In this document: positions 27,737 through 40,249 of the stretch, piece by piece | Layout of the letters: every line of letters starts with the position of its first letter | Numbering within the stretch: the first letter of the stretch is position 1 | NCBI GenBank assembly: GCA_021820845.1 | Contig: JAKADC010000002.1 | Span: forward strand, 62,001-126,000 | Direction of reading: 5' to 3' | Origin: Pseudomonadota bacterium | Lineage (GTDB): Bacteria; Pseudomonadota; Gammaproteobacteria; Burkholderiales; Thiobacillaceae | Length of the DNA stretch: 64,000 nt | Made by a program: the position numbers and the translations under genes | Notes under the pieces: model-generated | What the model saw: only the letters and a program-made list of their open reading frames with translations | What the model was told of the DNA's origin: nothing | The model's database searches: none

Positions 27737-28480
27737 TCAGGCCTGGCATTCCACGACCTGACCGCGCACCGAACGGCTGTCCGGACCCATCAGATACAGG
27801 TAGCACGGCATCAGGTCGTCGACGCTCGGCAGGGTTTCGGGCGACAGCCCGGGATGAGTGCGTCCGCGCAGCGTGGTCGCGACCTGGCCCGGAATGAGCG
27901 TATTGATGCGCGGATTTTCATCCGCTCCGATTTCGTCGCCCCAGATCCGCGTGAGCGTTTCCAGGCCCCCCTTCGCGACGGCATAGCCGCCCCAATAGGC
28001 GCGCGGCGCGTGCCCGTGCGTTTCGCCGGTGAAAATGACCGAAGCATCGGGTGCCTGCTGGAGCAGAGGCAGGCAGGCGCGGGTCAGGGCGAAGGGCGCG
28101 ATCAGGTTGACCCGCATCAGCGTCTGCCACTGCTCCAGCGTCTGCAGGTGCAGCGGCGTGAGATTGTCGAAGCGGTGTGCGCTGTGCAGCAAGCCGTCGA
28201 GCCGTCCCAGATGGTGCGCGATCGTGCCGGCCAGCGTTTCCAGGCTGCGGTCGTCCGCGAGGGCCAGGTCGTAGGGAAACATGGCAGGTTCGGGACCGCC
28301 GGCCGCGACGATTTCGTCGTACACCGATTCGAGCTTGGCTTCGTTGCGCGCGAGCAGCGCAACGGTGGCGCCGTGCCGCGCGAATGCAAGGCTGGCGGCG
28401 CGGCCCAGGCCGGAACTCGCGCCCGTGACGAGGATGACGCGGCCTGCGAGAAGATCGGGGCGAGGGAGATAATTTTTCAT
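27737..28480 (-). CDS. Short-chain dehydrogenase/reductase (YciK-like)
   Basis: A 247-residue SDR enzyme. The NAD(P)-binding TGASSGLG motif is at the N-terminus and the catalytic YxxxK appears as YAVAK. The usual catalytic serine position lies in TGETHGHAPRAYWGGY, where no obvious serine precedes the tyrosine at normal spacing, so activity is uncertain. The overall sequence resembles YciK of Escherichia coli, whose substrate is unknown. Its start overlaps the hpnE stop by 4 bases, so it is the last gene of the squalene operon. Confidence 0.85.
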   Translation of the reverse strand: MKNYLPRPDLLAGRVILVTGASSGLGRAASLAFARHGATVALLARNEAKLESVYDEIVAAGGPEPAMFPYDLALADDRSLETLAGTIAHHLGRLDGLLHSAHRFDNLTPLHLQTLEQWQTLMRVNLIAPFALTRACLPLLQQAPDASVIFTGETHGHAPRAYWGGYAVAKGGLETLTRIWGDEIGADENPRINTLIPGQVATTLRGRTHPGLSPETLPSVDDLMPCYLYLMGPDSRSVRGQVVECQA

Positions 28481-29763
28481 AGCGTTTCAAGGAGCGAGGA
28501 GGCGGATTGTACCCCGCTCCACGTCGCACTTTCGAGCGTGGCGGGATACGGTCCCGCGGTGTAGTCGCCGGCGAGGAAGATCCGCGGGTGCGGCGTGTGC
28601 ACCGGCGGACGCACCATGTCGGGCACGCAGCTATAGGTTGCCTGTTTTTCGACAATGCGCTTGCGCCAGCGAGCGGGGCCGGGATCGGCGATCCGTCGCA
28701 ACTGCGCTTCCGCCCGGTCGAGCCAGTCTGCGGGCAGATTCGTCGCGGCGCTGGCGACGAGCGCAAGCAAGCCACGTTGCCCATGGCTGCGGCCGCGATC
28801 GAACGCGAATTGCGCCGGTCCATTGGCCAGGGCCAGCATCGGTCCGGCCAGTGCAAAATCCGGATCGTATTGCAGGTATGCGGTGGCGATCGGTTGATAA
28901 CGGTAGCGAGCGACGGCGCGGCCGGCCGGTTCGAGCGCGGCGACCTGCGCGGCGAGCGCGGGCAGATGCTGCGGCGCGACGGCGAGAATGACGTGGCTGT
29001 AGGTGGATGTTTCGTCGCGCGTGCTCAGCGTGACGCCGTGCCGGGATGCGGCGAGTCCGGTCACCCGGCTCGCCAGGCGGATTTCGCCGCCGAGCTCGAT
29101 CACCCGCGCCGCCGCCGGCTCGGGGAACAGGGCGGACAGCTCGCGTTGCGGGAGCAGCAGGTCGCTGGCGCGCGCGCTGCCTCCGAACGCGCCGCGAATG
29201 ACGTCAAGGAAGACGCGGGCGCTCGCGATTTCCGGCGGCGTGTTGAGGGCGGCCACGCACAGCGGGTGCCACAGCATCGCACGGAGTTTCTGCGGTTGGC
29301 CGCAGGTGAGCTCGCTGACGGTCTGCTCTTCGGGTGTCTCGGCGGTGCCCAGCGCCGCCCGCGCCCAACGGGCGGCGGCGAGCTTGTCGCGCCAACCGAG
29401 TCCGCGCGCGCCGAGTATGCCGGCCAGCAAATGCAGCGGCGCGGGCAGGTGCGGGCAGGCGAGGCGGAAGTCCGGCGGCTGGTCGAGGACGAGCGGCAGG
29501 CGCCACAGGCCGGACTGTGTTCCGGCCGGGTGCACGCGCTCGGTCAGGCGCAGCGCGTGTCGATAGGCGCCGAGCAGGATGTGCTGGCCGTTGTCGAGGC
29601 GCTGGCCGTCGAGCTCGACGGTGCGCGCCCGCCCGCCGAGCGTGCGGGCGGCCTCGAACAACGTCACCGCCGCGCCGGCCTCGGCGAGCGTCAGCGCGGC
29701 GGCGCATCCGGCCCAGCCGCCGCCGACCACCGCGACGCGGGGCCGATTCGAAACGGATGTCAC
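28477..29763 (-). CDS. hpnE: Hydroxysqualene dehydroxylase HpnE
   Basis: A 428-residue FAD-dependent amine-oxidase-like enzyme that reduces hydroxysqualene to squalene. The dinucleotide-binding motif VAVVGGGWAGCAAALTLAEA opens the protein, followed by LGGRARTVELDGQRLDNGQH, a family signature; the C-terminal FAD motif is RIFLAGDYTAGPYPATLESA. GTG 29763 is chosen because it overlaps the hpnD stop as GTGA and gives a standard N-terminus. It belongs to the hpnC-hpnD-hpnE set. Confidence 0.93.
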   Translation of the reverse strand: MTSVSNRPRVAVVGGGWAGCAAALTLAEAGAAVTLFEAARTLGGRARTVELDGQRLDNGQHILLGAYRHALRLTERVHPAGTQSGLWRLPLVLDQPPDFRLACPHLPAPLHLLAGILGARGLGWRDKLAAARWARAALGTAETPEEQTVSELTCGQPQKLRAMLWHPLCVAALNTPPEIASARVFLDVIRGAFGGSARASDLLLPQRELSALFPEPAAARVIELGGEIRLASRVTGLAASRHGVTLSTRDETSTYSHVILAVAPQHLPALAAQVAALEPAGRAVARYRYQPIATAYLQYDPDFALAGPMLALANGPAQFAFDRGRSHGQRGLLALVASAATNLPADWLDRAEAQLRRIADPGPARWRKRIVEKQATYSCVPDMVRPPVHTPHPRIFLAGDYTAGPYPATLESATWSGVQSASSLLETL

Positions 29764-30605
29764 GGGAATAGCCAGGTCTTGCTGGCGAGCCACAGCTTGC
29801 GCAAGGGGGTCAGCGAGACGCGCGCGCGCAAGACGGGAAAGTCGTCTCGCCGGATCTCTTCGAGCAGCGTGCGATAGATCGCCGCCATCGCCAGCCCTGG
29901 GCGCTGCGCCCGGCGCGCCGGCGCGGGAAGCGACGCCAGCGCGCGGTCGTAATAGCCAAGCGCGCGTTCGTGCTGGAACCGCATCAAGGCCTGAAACTCG
30001 GGCGTGCTTCGGCCGCCCAGCAGATCCGTTTCGCGCACGCCGAAGCGCGCCAGTTCGTCCTGCGGCAGATAAATGCGCCCGCGCCGCGCGTCCTCGCCGA
30101 CGTCCCGGATGATGTTGGTGAGCTGGAACGCCAGCCCCAGTTCGTGCGCGTAGCGGCGGATTTCGCGGTCATGCTCGCTGCGCACGCCGCCGAAGATCTC
30201 CGCGGCGATTTCGCCGACGACGCCGGCGACGCGGTAGCAGTAGAGGTTGAGAGACTTGAAATCCGGATAACGCACATGGTCGAGATCCATCGCCATGCCA
30301 TCGACGATTTCCAGCAGCAGCGCCGGGGGAATCGCGCGCCCGCGAGGCGTGTCGGCGAGCGCGCGGGTGGCGGGGTGCTGCGGCTCGCCGCCCGCGAAGC
30401 GGGCGATTTCGGTGCGCCACCAGTCGAGCTTGGCCGTGGCTACCTGATGCTCGTGGCATTCGTCGACCACGTCGTCGAGTTCGCGGCAGAGCGCGTAGAA
30501 GGCGGTGATCGCGCGCCGCCCGTCGGGCGGCAGGAAAACGAAGCTGTAGTAGAAACTGGAGCCGCTCGCGGCGGCACGTTCCTGGCAATACCGGTGAACG
30601 TCCAT
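29760..30605 (-). CDS. hpnD: Presqualene diphosphate synthase HpnD
   Basis: A 281-residue trans-isoprenyl synthase condensing two farnesyl diphosphates to presqualene diphosphate. The first aspartate-rich motif is CRELDDVVDE and the second is NIIRDVGEDARRGRIYLPQDE. ATG 30605 is used because the family N-terminus begins there (MDVHRYCQERAA) and it lies 2 bases after the hpnC stop; the longer upstream frame is out-of-frame reading of hpnC. It is coupled to hpnE. Confidence 0.94.
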   Translation of the reverse strand: MDVHRYCQERAAASGSSFYYSFVFLPPDGRRAITAFYALCRELDDVVDECHEHQVATAKLDWWRTEIARFAGGEPQHPATRALADTPRGRAIPPALLLEIVDGMAMDLDHVRYPDFKSLNLYCYRVAGVVGEIAAEIFGGVRSEHDREIRRYAHELGLAFQLTNIIRDVGEDARRGRIYLPQDELARFGVRETDLLGGRSTPEFQALMRFQHERALGYYDRALASLPAPARRAQRPGLAMAAIYRTLLEEIRRDDFPVLRARVSLTPLRKLWLASKTWLFP

Positions 30606-30607
30606 GT

Positions 30608-31414
30608 TCAGCGAAGGCTGCGAGCGAGCATGAAGAGCCAGTCCTTTTTGGTGAGCACCGGGCGATTGTGGAACACGGACGCGGGATCGGCGTGAAGCTT
30701 GCGCAGGATCGCCTCGCCGCCGCGGATGGTCACGCGCAATTCCAGCCCGAGGCGTCCCTTGAGCGCGCGTCCGAGCGGCGCGCCCGCCTGAAGCAGTTTC
30801 CGCGCTCGCTCGATCTGTTTGTGCATCATCATGTGCCACAGCCCGCGGCTGTCGCCCTGCGCGATCTGGAGTTCGTCGACGTGGTGCGCGGCCAGCTCAT
30901 CCTGTGGAAGATAGATGCGGCCCTTGCGGTAGTCCACCGCGATATCCTGGAGGAAGTTGATGAGCTGCAGGCTGCTGCAGATGGCGTCGGAATAGGCCAG
31001 GTGTCGCGGATCGTGGTCGCCGTAAAGCTGCAGCATCAGTCGCCCCACGGGGTTCGCCGAGCGGCGGCAGTAGTCCATCACCTCGCCGAAATTGGCGTAG
31101 CGCCGTTTTTCCACGTCCTGGGCGAATGCCGACAGCAGATCGCGAAACGGAGCGAGCGGGATGGCATGCGCACGAACGACGTCGGCGAGCGGGCCGAAGA
31201 CCGCATCGGTCGGCGTCTCGCCGCGTTCGATGTCGTCGAGCGCCGTCCGGTAGGCATCGAGGCCCGCCAGCCGTTCGGCGGGCGACGCCTCGCCTTCGTC
31301 CGCGATGTCGTCGGCGGTGCGCGCGAAGCGATAGATGGCTTCTACAGGCCGCCGCAGGCGCCGGGGCAGCAGCCACGAGGCGACGGGGAAGTTTTCGTAA
31401 TGATCGACCGGCAC
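30608..31414 (-). CDS. hpnC: Squalene synthase-family protein HpnC
   Basis: About 268 residues of the same synthase family. HpnC releases diphosphate from presqualene diphosphate to give hydroxysqualene. Motifs are YRFARTADDIADEGEA and NFLQDIAVDYRKGRIYLPQ. The start is unclear: GTG 31414 and TTG 31420 both fit the family N-terminus (VDHYENFPVAS) and neither has a ribosome site. It is the first gene of the minus-strand operon hpnC-hpnD-hpnE-SDR. Squalene-hopene cyclase is not in the window. Confidence 0.9.
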   Translation of the reverse strand: MPVDHYENFPVASWLLPRRLRRPVEAIYRFARTADDIADEGEASPAERLAGLDAYRTALDDIERGETPTDAVFGPLADVVRAHAIPLAPFRDLLSAFAQDVEKRRYANFGEVMDYCRRSANPVGRLMLQLYGDHDPRHLAYSDAICSSLQLINFLQDIAVDYRKGRIYLPQDELAAHHVDELQIAQGDSRGLWHMMMHKQIERARKLLQAGAPLGRALKGRLGLELRVTIRGGEAILRKLHADPASVFHNRPVLTKKDWLFMLARSLR

Positions 31415-31471
31415 CGACAATAAAAAAAAGAATGGGAATAATGACTTAGGCGGCAGGCCCGTCGGCGTTGG

Positions 31472-31501
31472 GTGACAGCATCGCTTTGATTATATTACAC
31501 T
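31472..31501 (+). promoter_or_regulatory. Possible sigma-70 promoter of tRNA-Leu
   Basis: GTGACA (-35) and TACACT (-10) with an 18-base spacer lie just upstream of the tRNA-Leu gene, placing the start near 31508. Each hexamer deviates from consensus, so this is tentative. Confidence 0.35.
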
Positions 31502-31529
31502 AATCGGTCGATAGTTTTGCGGCCATGCC

Positions 31530-31614
<85 letters not shown>

Positions 31615-31662
31615 TCGGTTTATTGCCCTCACCCATCTTCAATTCAGCCAGGAAGTATTTTG

Positions 31663-32964
31663 ATGCAAGCAAATCTTGAAGTTCTTGAAGGACTGGCCCG
31701 GCGCCTCGATATCAGCGTGCCCATGGGACAGCTCGAGACCGAAGTGCAAAACCGCCTCAAACGCATGGCGCGCAACGTCAGGATGGACGGTTTTCGCCCC
31801 GGCAAGGCGCCGCTGAGCGCCGTTGCCCGCCAGCACGGCCCGGGCGTTCGCCAGGAGGTGCTCGCCGAAGCGCTGCAGGCACGATTCGGCGAAGCCGTGC
31901 AGGCGCACCAGTTGAAGATTGCGGGTTACCCGCGTTTCGAGCCGAAAGGAGCGCAGGGTGAAGCGGCGGCGGAGATGACCTTCAGCGCGAGCTTCGAGGT
32001 CTATCCTGAGGTGAAGATCGACGATCTGAGCTCCGGCAAGCTCAGCCGGCCCGTCGTGGACCTGGGCGACGCCGACGTGGCGAAGACGCTCGAAGTGCTG
32101 CAGAAGCAGCGCCGCACGTTCGAATCGGCCGACCGCGTCGCCGTGGAAGGCGACCTGGTCAAGTTCGATTATCAGGGCACGGTCGACGGCGCGGCATTCG
32201 AAGGCGGCCAAGGTGAAGACTTCGCCGCGGTGCTTGGCGAAGGGCGGTTGCTGAAGGACTTCGAGGACAGCCTGACCGGACTCAAGGCGGGCGACAGCAA
32301 GGGCTTCGATCTCACCTTTCCGGCCGACTATGCCGCCAAGGAACTCGCGGGGAAGACGGCGCACTTCGAGGTTCAGGTGAAGGACGTGCAGGCGCCGGTG
32401 CTGCCGCCGGTGGACGCGGAATTCGCCAAGGCGCTTGGAGTCGAAGAAGGGGACGTGGAGAAGCTCAAGGCCGAAGTGAAGTCGAACCTGGAGCGGGAAG
32501 CGAAGCGGCGGATCCAGGCAAAGCTGAAAGACCAGGCGATGGAACTGCTGCTGGAGAAAAGCACGCTCGACCTGCCGCAGAGCCTGGTTGCGATGGAAGC
32601 CGAGCGCCTGATGAAAATGACGGAAGCGGACATGCAGTCACGCGGGGTTCAGACCGTGAAGCTTTCTGCCGATATGTTTACCGGACAGGCTGAACGCCGT
32701 GTCCGCCTGGGGCTGATCCTGGCGGAGATCGTTCAGGCGCACAAGCTCGTGGCCCAGCCTGACCAGGTTCGCGACCTCATCCAGGACCGGGCGCAGAGCT
32801 ATGAGGAGCCGGACCAGGTCGTGCAGTGGTATCGCCAGAGCCCTGAGCGGATGCAGGAGATCGAGTCCCTGGCGCTCGAAGAGAATGTGGTAGCATGGGT
32901 TGCAGGTCAGGCCCAAGTGGAAGACGTGACAACCTCTTTTGAAGAATTGATGGGACGTGCCTGA
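31663..32964 (+). CDS. tig: Trigger factor
   Basis: A 433-residue ribosome-bound chaperone and peptidyl-prolyl isomerase. The ribosome-binding signature is GFRPGKAP near residue 48, the FKBP-like domain is central ([20 protein letters not shown]), and the helical chaperone arms follow. AGGAAG precedes ATG 31663. The stop overlaps the clpP start (TGATG). The order tig-clpP-clpX-lon is widely conserved and links nascent-chain folding with proteolysis. Confidence 0.97.
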   Translation: MQANLEVLEGLARRLDISVPMGQLETEVQNRLKRMARNVRMDGFRPGKAPLSAVARQHGPGVRQEVLAEALQARFGEAVQAHQLKIAGYPRFEPKGAQGEAAAEMTFSASFEVYPEVKIDDLSSGKLSRPVVDLGDADVAKTLEVLQKQRRTFESADRVAVEGDLVKFDYQGTVDGAAFEGGQGEDFAAVLGEGRLLKDFEDSLTGLKAGDSKGFDLTFPADYAAKELAGKTAHFEVQVKDVQAPVLPPVDAEFAKALGVEEGDVEKLKAEVKSNLEREAKRRIQAKLKDQAMELLLEKSTLDLPQSLVAMEAERLMKMTEADMQSRGVQTVKLSADMFTGQAERRVRLGLILAEIVQAHKLVAQPDQVRDLIQDRAQSYEEPDQVVQWYRQSPERMQEIESLALEENVVAWVAGQAQVEDVTTSFEELMGRA

Positions 32965-33620
32965 TGCGCATTGATTTTGAACGCGGTGTTTCCAACTCGC
33001 AGCCTTTCGAACCCCAGGGTCTGGGGCTGGTCCCCATGGTCGTGGAGCAGAGCGGCCGCGGCGAGCGCGCGTACGACATTTACTCGCGGCTGCTCAAGGA
33101 GCGGGTCATTTTCCTCGTGGGCCCGGTGAACGACGCGACGGCCAATCTGGTGGTCGCGCAGATGCTGTTCCTGGAATCGGAAAACCCCGACAAGGACATC
33201 TATTTCTATATCAACTCGCCTGGCGGATCGGTCTCGGCCGGACTTGCGATCTATGACACGATGCAGTTCATCAAGCCGGACGTCTCCACGCTCTGCATCG
33301 GCCAGGCGGCGAGCATGGGCGCGTTTCTGCTGACCGCGGGCGCGAAGGGCAAGCGTTACTGTCTGCCGAACTCGCGCGTGATGATCCATCAGCCGCTGGG
33401 CGGCTTCCAGGGCCAGGCTTCGGACATCGAAATCCATGCCAAGGAAATTCTCTACCTGAAAGCGCGTCTCAACGGGATGCTCGCCAAGCACACGGGTCAG
33501 AGCATGGAAGTGATCGAGCGCGACACCGATCGCGACAATTTCATGAGCGCGGACGATTCCGTGAAGTACGGGCTGGTCGACAAGGTGCTGACCAGCCGAA
33601 CCGAAGCATCAGGCAATTAA
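32964..33620 (+). CDS. clpP: ATP-dependent Clp protease proteolytic subunit
   Basis: A 218-residue serine protease assembling as a double heptamer. The catalytic serine is S117 in [11 protein letters not shown] and the histidine H142 in [10 protein letters not shown], the usual 25-residue spacing; the aspartate lies further on. A short N-terminal propeptide-like segment precedes VPMVVEQ. The start overlaps the tig stop by one base, and clpX follows after 20 bases. Confidence 0.97.
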   Translation: MRIDFERGVSNSQPFEPQGLGLVPMVVEQSGRGERAYDIYSRLLKERVIFLVGPVNDATANLVVAQMLFLESENPDKDIYFYINSPGGSVSAGLAIYDTMQFIKPDVSTLCIGQAASMGAFLLTAGAKGKRYCLPNSRVMIHQPLGGFQGQASDIEIHAKEILYLKARLNGMLAKHTGQSMEVIERDTDRDNFMSADDSVKYGLVDKVLTSRTEASGN

Positions 33621-33640
33621 GCGTTAAGCAAGGAACTGGC

Positions 33641-34912
<1,272 letters not shown>

Positions 34913-34946
34913 TCCCGAATGGACGGCGGGGGAACCCGTCGGCCAT

Positions 34947-34973
34947 CTTGAATTCCAAACTATGCCCCCCAAT
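34947..34973 (+). promoter_or_regulatory. Sigma-32-like heat-shock promoter of lon
   Basis: CTTGAA (34947-34952), a 13-base spacer and CCCCCAAT (34966-34973) resemble the heat-shock consensus CTTGAAA-N(11-16)-CCCCATNT. It lies in the clpX-lon gap about 60 bases before the lon start. Heat control of lon by sigma-32 is established in Escherichia coli, which supports the reading. Confidence 0.6.
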
Positions 34974-35033
34974 TGTGGATGAGCGTGGTTGAAATGCCGC
35001 GCATCCTTTCCTCAACTCTTACCAGGAATCATG

Positions 35034-37448
<2,415 letters not shown>

Positions 37449-37470
37449 GCCATTTTCAGGCACCCGTCCG

Positions 37471-37499
37471 AATCCCGCGCCAGTCGCGGGATTTTTTTT
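37471..37499 (+). terminator. Rho-independent terminator after lon
   Basis: Stem AATCCCGCG/CGCGGGATT with loop CCAGT, followed by a T run reaching 37499. It closes the lon transcript before the hupB promoter. Confidence 0.9.
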
Positions 37500-37518
37500 C
37501 CATCGCCCGGAAAACCGC

Positions 37519-37548
37519 TTGACACAAGGATTTGCGGATTGCTATAAA
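37519..37548 (+). promoter_or_regulatory. Sigma-70 promoter of hupB
   Basis: A perfect -35 TTGACA (37519-37524) and near-perfect -10 TATAAA (37543-37548) with an 18-base spacer. The start would be near 37555, giving a short leader before the HU gene. This fits strong constitutive expression of an abundant nucleoid protein. Confidence 0.85.
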
Positions 37549-37591
37549 AGCGGGCACAGGGTTTTCCTGTGTCACTGGAGGGGGACAACAC

Positions 37592-37864
37592 GTGAACAAA
37601 TCCGAATTGATAGAAGCCATTGCCGCTTCGGCAGACATTTCCAAAGCGGCCGCCGGTCGCGCCTTGGATGCGACGGTCGACGCCGTCAAGAAGGCATTGA
37701 AGAAGGGTGACGACGTGACGCTGGTCGGTTTCGGCAGCTTCTACGTGGGCAAGCGTGCCGCGCGCACCGGACGCAATCCGCGTACCGGGGCGAGCATCAA
37801 GATCAAGGCCGCCAAGGTGCCCAAGTTCCGTGCGGGCAAGGGCCTGAAAGACGCCATCAATTAA
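37592..37864 (+). CDS. hupB: DNA-binding protein HU-beta
   Basis: A 90-residue nucleoid protein that bends DNA as a dimer. The whole HU sequence is recognisable: [10 protein letters not shown] at the N-terminus, [18 protein letters not shown] in the DNA-binding arm, and [16 protein letters not shown] at the end. The start is GTG 37592, supported by GGAGGGGGACAA and by exact alignment to the family N-terminus; the upstream in-frame codons overlap the promoter. Two tRNA genes follow. Confidence 0.96.
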   Translation: MNKSELIEAIAASADISKAAAGRALDATVDAVKKALKKGDDVTLVGFGSFYVGKRAARTGRNPRTGASIKIKAAKVPKFRAGKGLKDAIN

Positions 37865-37928
37865 ACAATAAAGTCTGCTTCGTGCTTGGCAGGACCGAAG
37901 AAGATGTTGTAGAATTTTGGTCTTTGTC

Positions 37929-38004
37929 GGGTGCTTAGCTCAGCTGGTAGAGCGTCGCCCTTACAAGGCGAATGTCGGGGGTTCGAACCCCTCAGCACCC
38001 ACCA
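37929..38004 (+). tRNA. tRNA-Val (UAC)
   Basis: A 76-base cloverleaf with encoded CCA. Acceptor GGGTGCT pairs with AGCACCC, the D arm has AGCTCAGCTGGTAGAGC, the anticodon loop CTTACAA carries TAC for valine GUA, and the T arm is GGGGG-TTCGAAC-CCCTC. It lies between hupB and tRNA-Asp. Confidence 0.97.
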
Positions 38005-38068
38005 GCAGGGTAAAAAACAAGCGGAGCAAGTTTTACGCTGTGCGTTTTGCAAAACGGCGCAGCACAAG

Positions 38069-38145
38069 GGAGTGGTAGTTCAGTTGGTTAGAATACCGGC
38101 CTGTCACGCCGGGGGTCGCGGGTTCGAGTCCCGTCCACTCCGCCA
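38069..38145 (+). tRNA. tRNA-Asp (GUC)
   Basis: A 77-base cloverleaf with encoded CCA. Acceptor GGAGTGG pairs with CCACTCC, the anticodon stem CCGGC/GCCGG encloses CTGTCAC with anticodon GTC for aspartate, and the T arm is CGGG-TTCGAGT-CCCG. A strong terminator follows directly. Confidence 0.97.
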
Positions 38146-38151
38146 ACATCG

Positions 38152-38179
38152 AAAAGGCGAACGCGAGTTCGCCTTTTTT
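38152..38179 (+). terminator. Rho-independent terminator after tRNA-Asp
   Basis: Stem AAAAGGCGAAC/GTTCGCCTTTT with loop GCGA, ending in six T. It closes the hupB-tRNA-Val-tRNA-Asp unit. Confidence 0.9.
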
Positions 38180-38294
38180 CATTTCCGCCCGTCGTCGCGT
38201 CGATTCTCCCGCAGCCATATTTAATCTCGCAGGGCGAGACGCCGGACGCAAAGTGCGCGAAAATTCGCGCTGACGTTTTTTTGGAGTAGAGACT

Positions 38295-40190
38295 GTGCTC
38301 GAAGCAATCCGCAAGCATGCGCAGGGCTGGCTGGCCAAGGTGATCCTCGGTTTGATCGCGCTGACTTTCGCCCTGTTCGGCATTGATTCGTACATGAGAG
38401 GCGACAAAGGTGCCGCTGTCGTCGCGCAGGTCGGGGACGCTAGCATTTCGCGTGAGGAACTGACACGCGAAGTCCAGGCGCAGACCGACCGCATGCGCGA
38501 GACGCTGGGACCGGCGTTCGACCCGGCCGTCGCCGAATCGGCCGAGTTCCGCAAACGGGTGCTCGACAACCTGATCGAGCGCAAGGCATTGCTGCAGGAC
38601 GGGCTGGAGAACAGGTTCCTCGCGCCGGATGCATACCTTGTATCGGTGCTGGCCCAGGTCCCGGCCTTCCAGGAGGACGGCAAGTTTTCCCAGCAGCGCT
38701 ACGAAGCGGTACTGCGCCAAAACGGCCGCACGCCGGCTGCGTTCGAAAACGAGCTGCGCCAGGGTTTCGCGCTGGATGTCGTGACCAGCCCGGTGACGCT
38801 TGCGGCTTTCCCCTCGAATACGTCGGTCGCGCAGATCGCCCGCCTCGTGTCGCAGCAGCGGGAAGTCGCGTGGGCCGACCTGCCCGCATCTGCGGTTGCG
38901 TCGCAGGTGAAGGTGACGGATGCGGACATCCAACGCGATTACGCCGCCCGCAAGGCGGAATTCACCGAACCCGAACAGATTCGCGCCGAATACCTCGTGC
39001 TCGACAAGGCGAGCGTGGCCGCCGGCATCGCGGTGAGCGATCAGCAGGTCGCGGACTACTACGCGGCCAACGCGGCGAAATTCGGGCGGCCCGAGCAGCG
39101 GAGCGCGAGCCACATCCTCATCGCCGTCGACAAGAACGCCGACGCGGCGACCCGCGCGAAGGCCAAGGCCAAGGCGACGGAACTGGTTCAGATCCTGCAG
39201 AAGTCGCCGCAACGTTTTGCCGAACTCGCGCGGACCGAATCGCAGGATCCCGGCTCGGCTGCCCAAGGCGGCAGCCTGGGAAGCTTCGCGCGCGGGATGA
39301 TGGTCAAGCCGTTCGAGGACGCGGTGTTCAGCATGAAGCCCCACGAAATCCGCGGGCCGGTGGAGAGCGATTTCGGCTATCACATCATCCGGCTGGACAG
39401 CATCGAGCCCGCCAAGGCGGCGCCGCTGAGCGAGGTGCGCGCGGAGGTCGTCGATGAATTGCGCAAACAGCAGGCGCAAAAAGCCTTTGCGGATCTGGCG
39501 GACAACTTCGGCAACCTTGTCTACGAGAACGCGAACTCCCTGCAACCCGCGGCGGCGGCGGCCAAGCTCAGCGTCAAGCAAACCGACTGGATGAGCGCGA
39601 AGACCGCACCGGCGCCTTTCAACAACCCCACGCTGGCGGCTGCGCTATTCAGCCCCGATGCGATCAAATCGAAGCAGAACACCGATGCCATCGAGGTGCA
39701 GCCTGGCGTGCTGGTCGCGGCACGCGTGATCGATCACCGGCCCGCAAGACTGCGCCCGCTCGCCGAAGTGTCGGCCGCGATCAAGACGAAGCTGCAAGCC
39801 GAGCAGACCGCGAAGCTCCTTGCGCAAAAAGGCGAGGCGACCATCCAGGCGTTGACGAAAGGCGACGAAGCGGGCCTGAACTGGTCGGCATTCAAGGTGA
39901 TCAGGCGTCAGACGACGCCGGAGCTGGATGCGGAGGCGATCAGGGCGGTCTTCCGCGTGAACACCGGGAAGCTGCCGGCTTATACGGGATTCGCCCGCCC
40001 CGACGGATCGTACCGGATCGTGCGCGTGACCCGCGTGATCGAGACCGCCGCGCCGGATGCCGCGTTGCTGGCATCGGTCGCATCCAGTCTGACCCAGGCG
40101 CAACAGCGCGCGGACATGAAGGCGATGATCGCGCTCGTGACCGCGGGGCAGAACGTGAAAATCAAGCCCAACGCGATCGAAGGCAGATAG
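38295..40190 (+). CDS. ppiD: Periplasmic folding chaperone PpiD
   Basis: A 631-residue inner-membrane-anchored chaperone with a parvulin domain, acting on proteins leaving the Sec translocon. One N-terminal transmembrane helix (WLAKVILGLIALTFALFG) is followed by a SurA_N-like region. The PpiC rotamase domain (about 265-360) shows RSASHILIAVDKNAD and GGSLGSFARGMMVKPFEDAV, and a C-terminal SurA-like part follows. The start is GTG 38295 after TTGGAG. In betaproteobacteria and gammaproteobacteria ppiD commonly follows hupB, as here. Confidence 0.95.
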   Translation: MLEAIRKHAQGWLAKVILGLIALTFALFGIDSYMRGDKGAAVVAQVGDASISREELTREVQAQTDRMRETLGPAFDPAVAESAEFRKRVLDNLIERKALLQDGLENRFLAPDAYLVSVLAQVPAFQEDGKFSQQRYEAVLRQNGRTPAAFENELRQGFALDVVTSPVTLAAFPSNTSVAQIARLVSQQREVAWADLPASAVASQVKVTDADIQRDYAARKAEFTEPEQIRAEYLVLDKASVAAGIAVSDQQVADYYAANAAKFGRPEQRSASHILIAVDKNADAATRAKAKAKATELVQILQKSPQRFAELARTESQDPGSAAQGGSLGSFARGMMVKPFEDAVFSMKPHEIRGPVESDFGYHIIRLDSIEPAKAAPLSEVRAEVVDELRKQQAQKAFADLADNFGNLVYENANSLQPAAAAAKLSVKQTDWMSAKTAPAPFNNPTLAAALFSPDAIKSKQNTDAIEVQPGVLVAARVIDHRPARLRPLAEVSAAIKTKLQAEQTAKLLAQKGEATIQALTKGDEAGLNWSAFKVIRRQTTPELDAEAIRAVFRVNTGKLPAYTGFARPDGSYRIVRVTRVIETAAPDAALLASVASSLTQAQQRADMKAMIALVTAGQNVKIKPNAIEGR

Positions 40191-40203
40191 CCCGTCGCGG
40201 CAT

Positions 40204-40237
40204 AAAAAAAAGCGCGCCGCGGGGCGCGCTTTTTTTT
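40204..40237. terminator. Bidirectional terminator between ppiD and fabI
   Basis: Stem GCGCGCC/GGCGCGC with loop GCGG, flanked by eight A on the left and eight T on the right, so it can end both the plus-strand ppiD and the minus-strand fabI transcripts. Confidence 0.92.
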
Positions 40238-40249
40238 GAGCAGGATTTT

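Noticed and set aside
37592-37864. A longer HU protein starting at 37532
   Set aside because: The extra 20 codons overlap the promoter -10 region and do not match the family; GTG 37592 gives the exact HU N-terminus.
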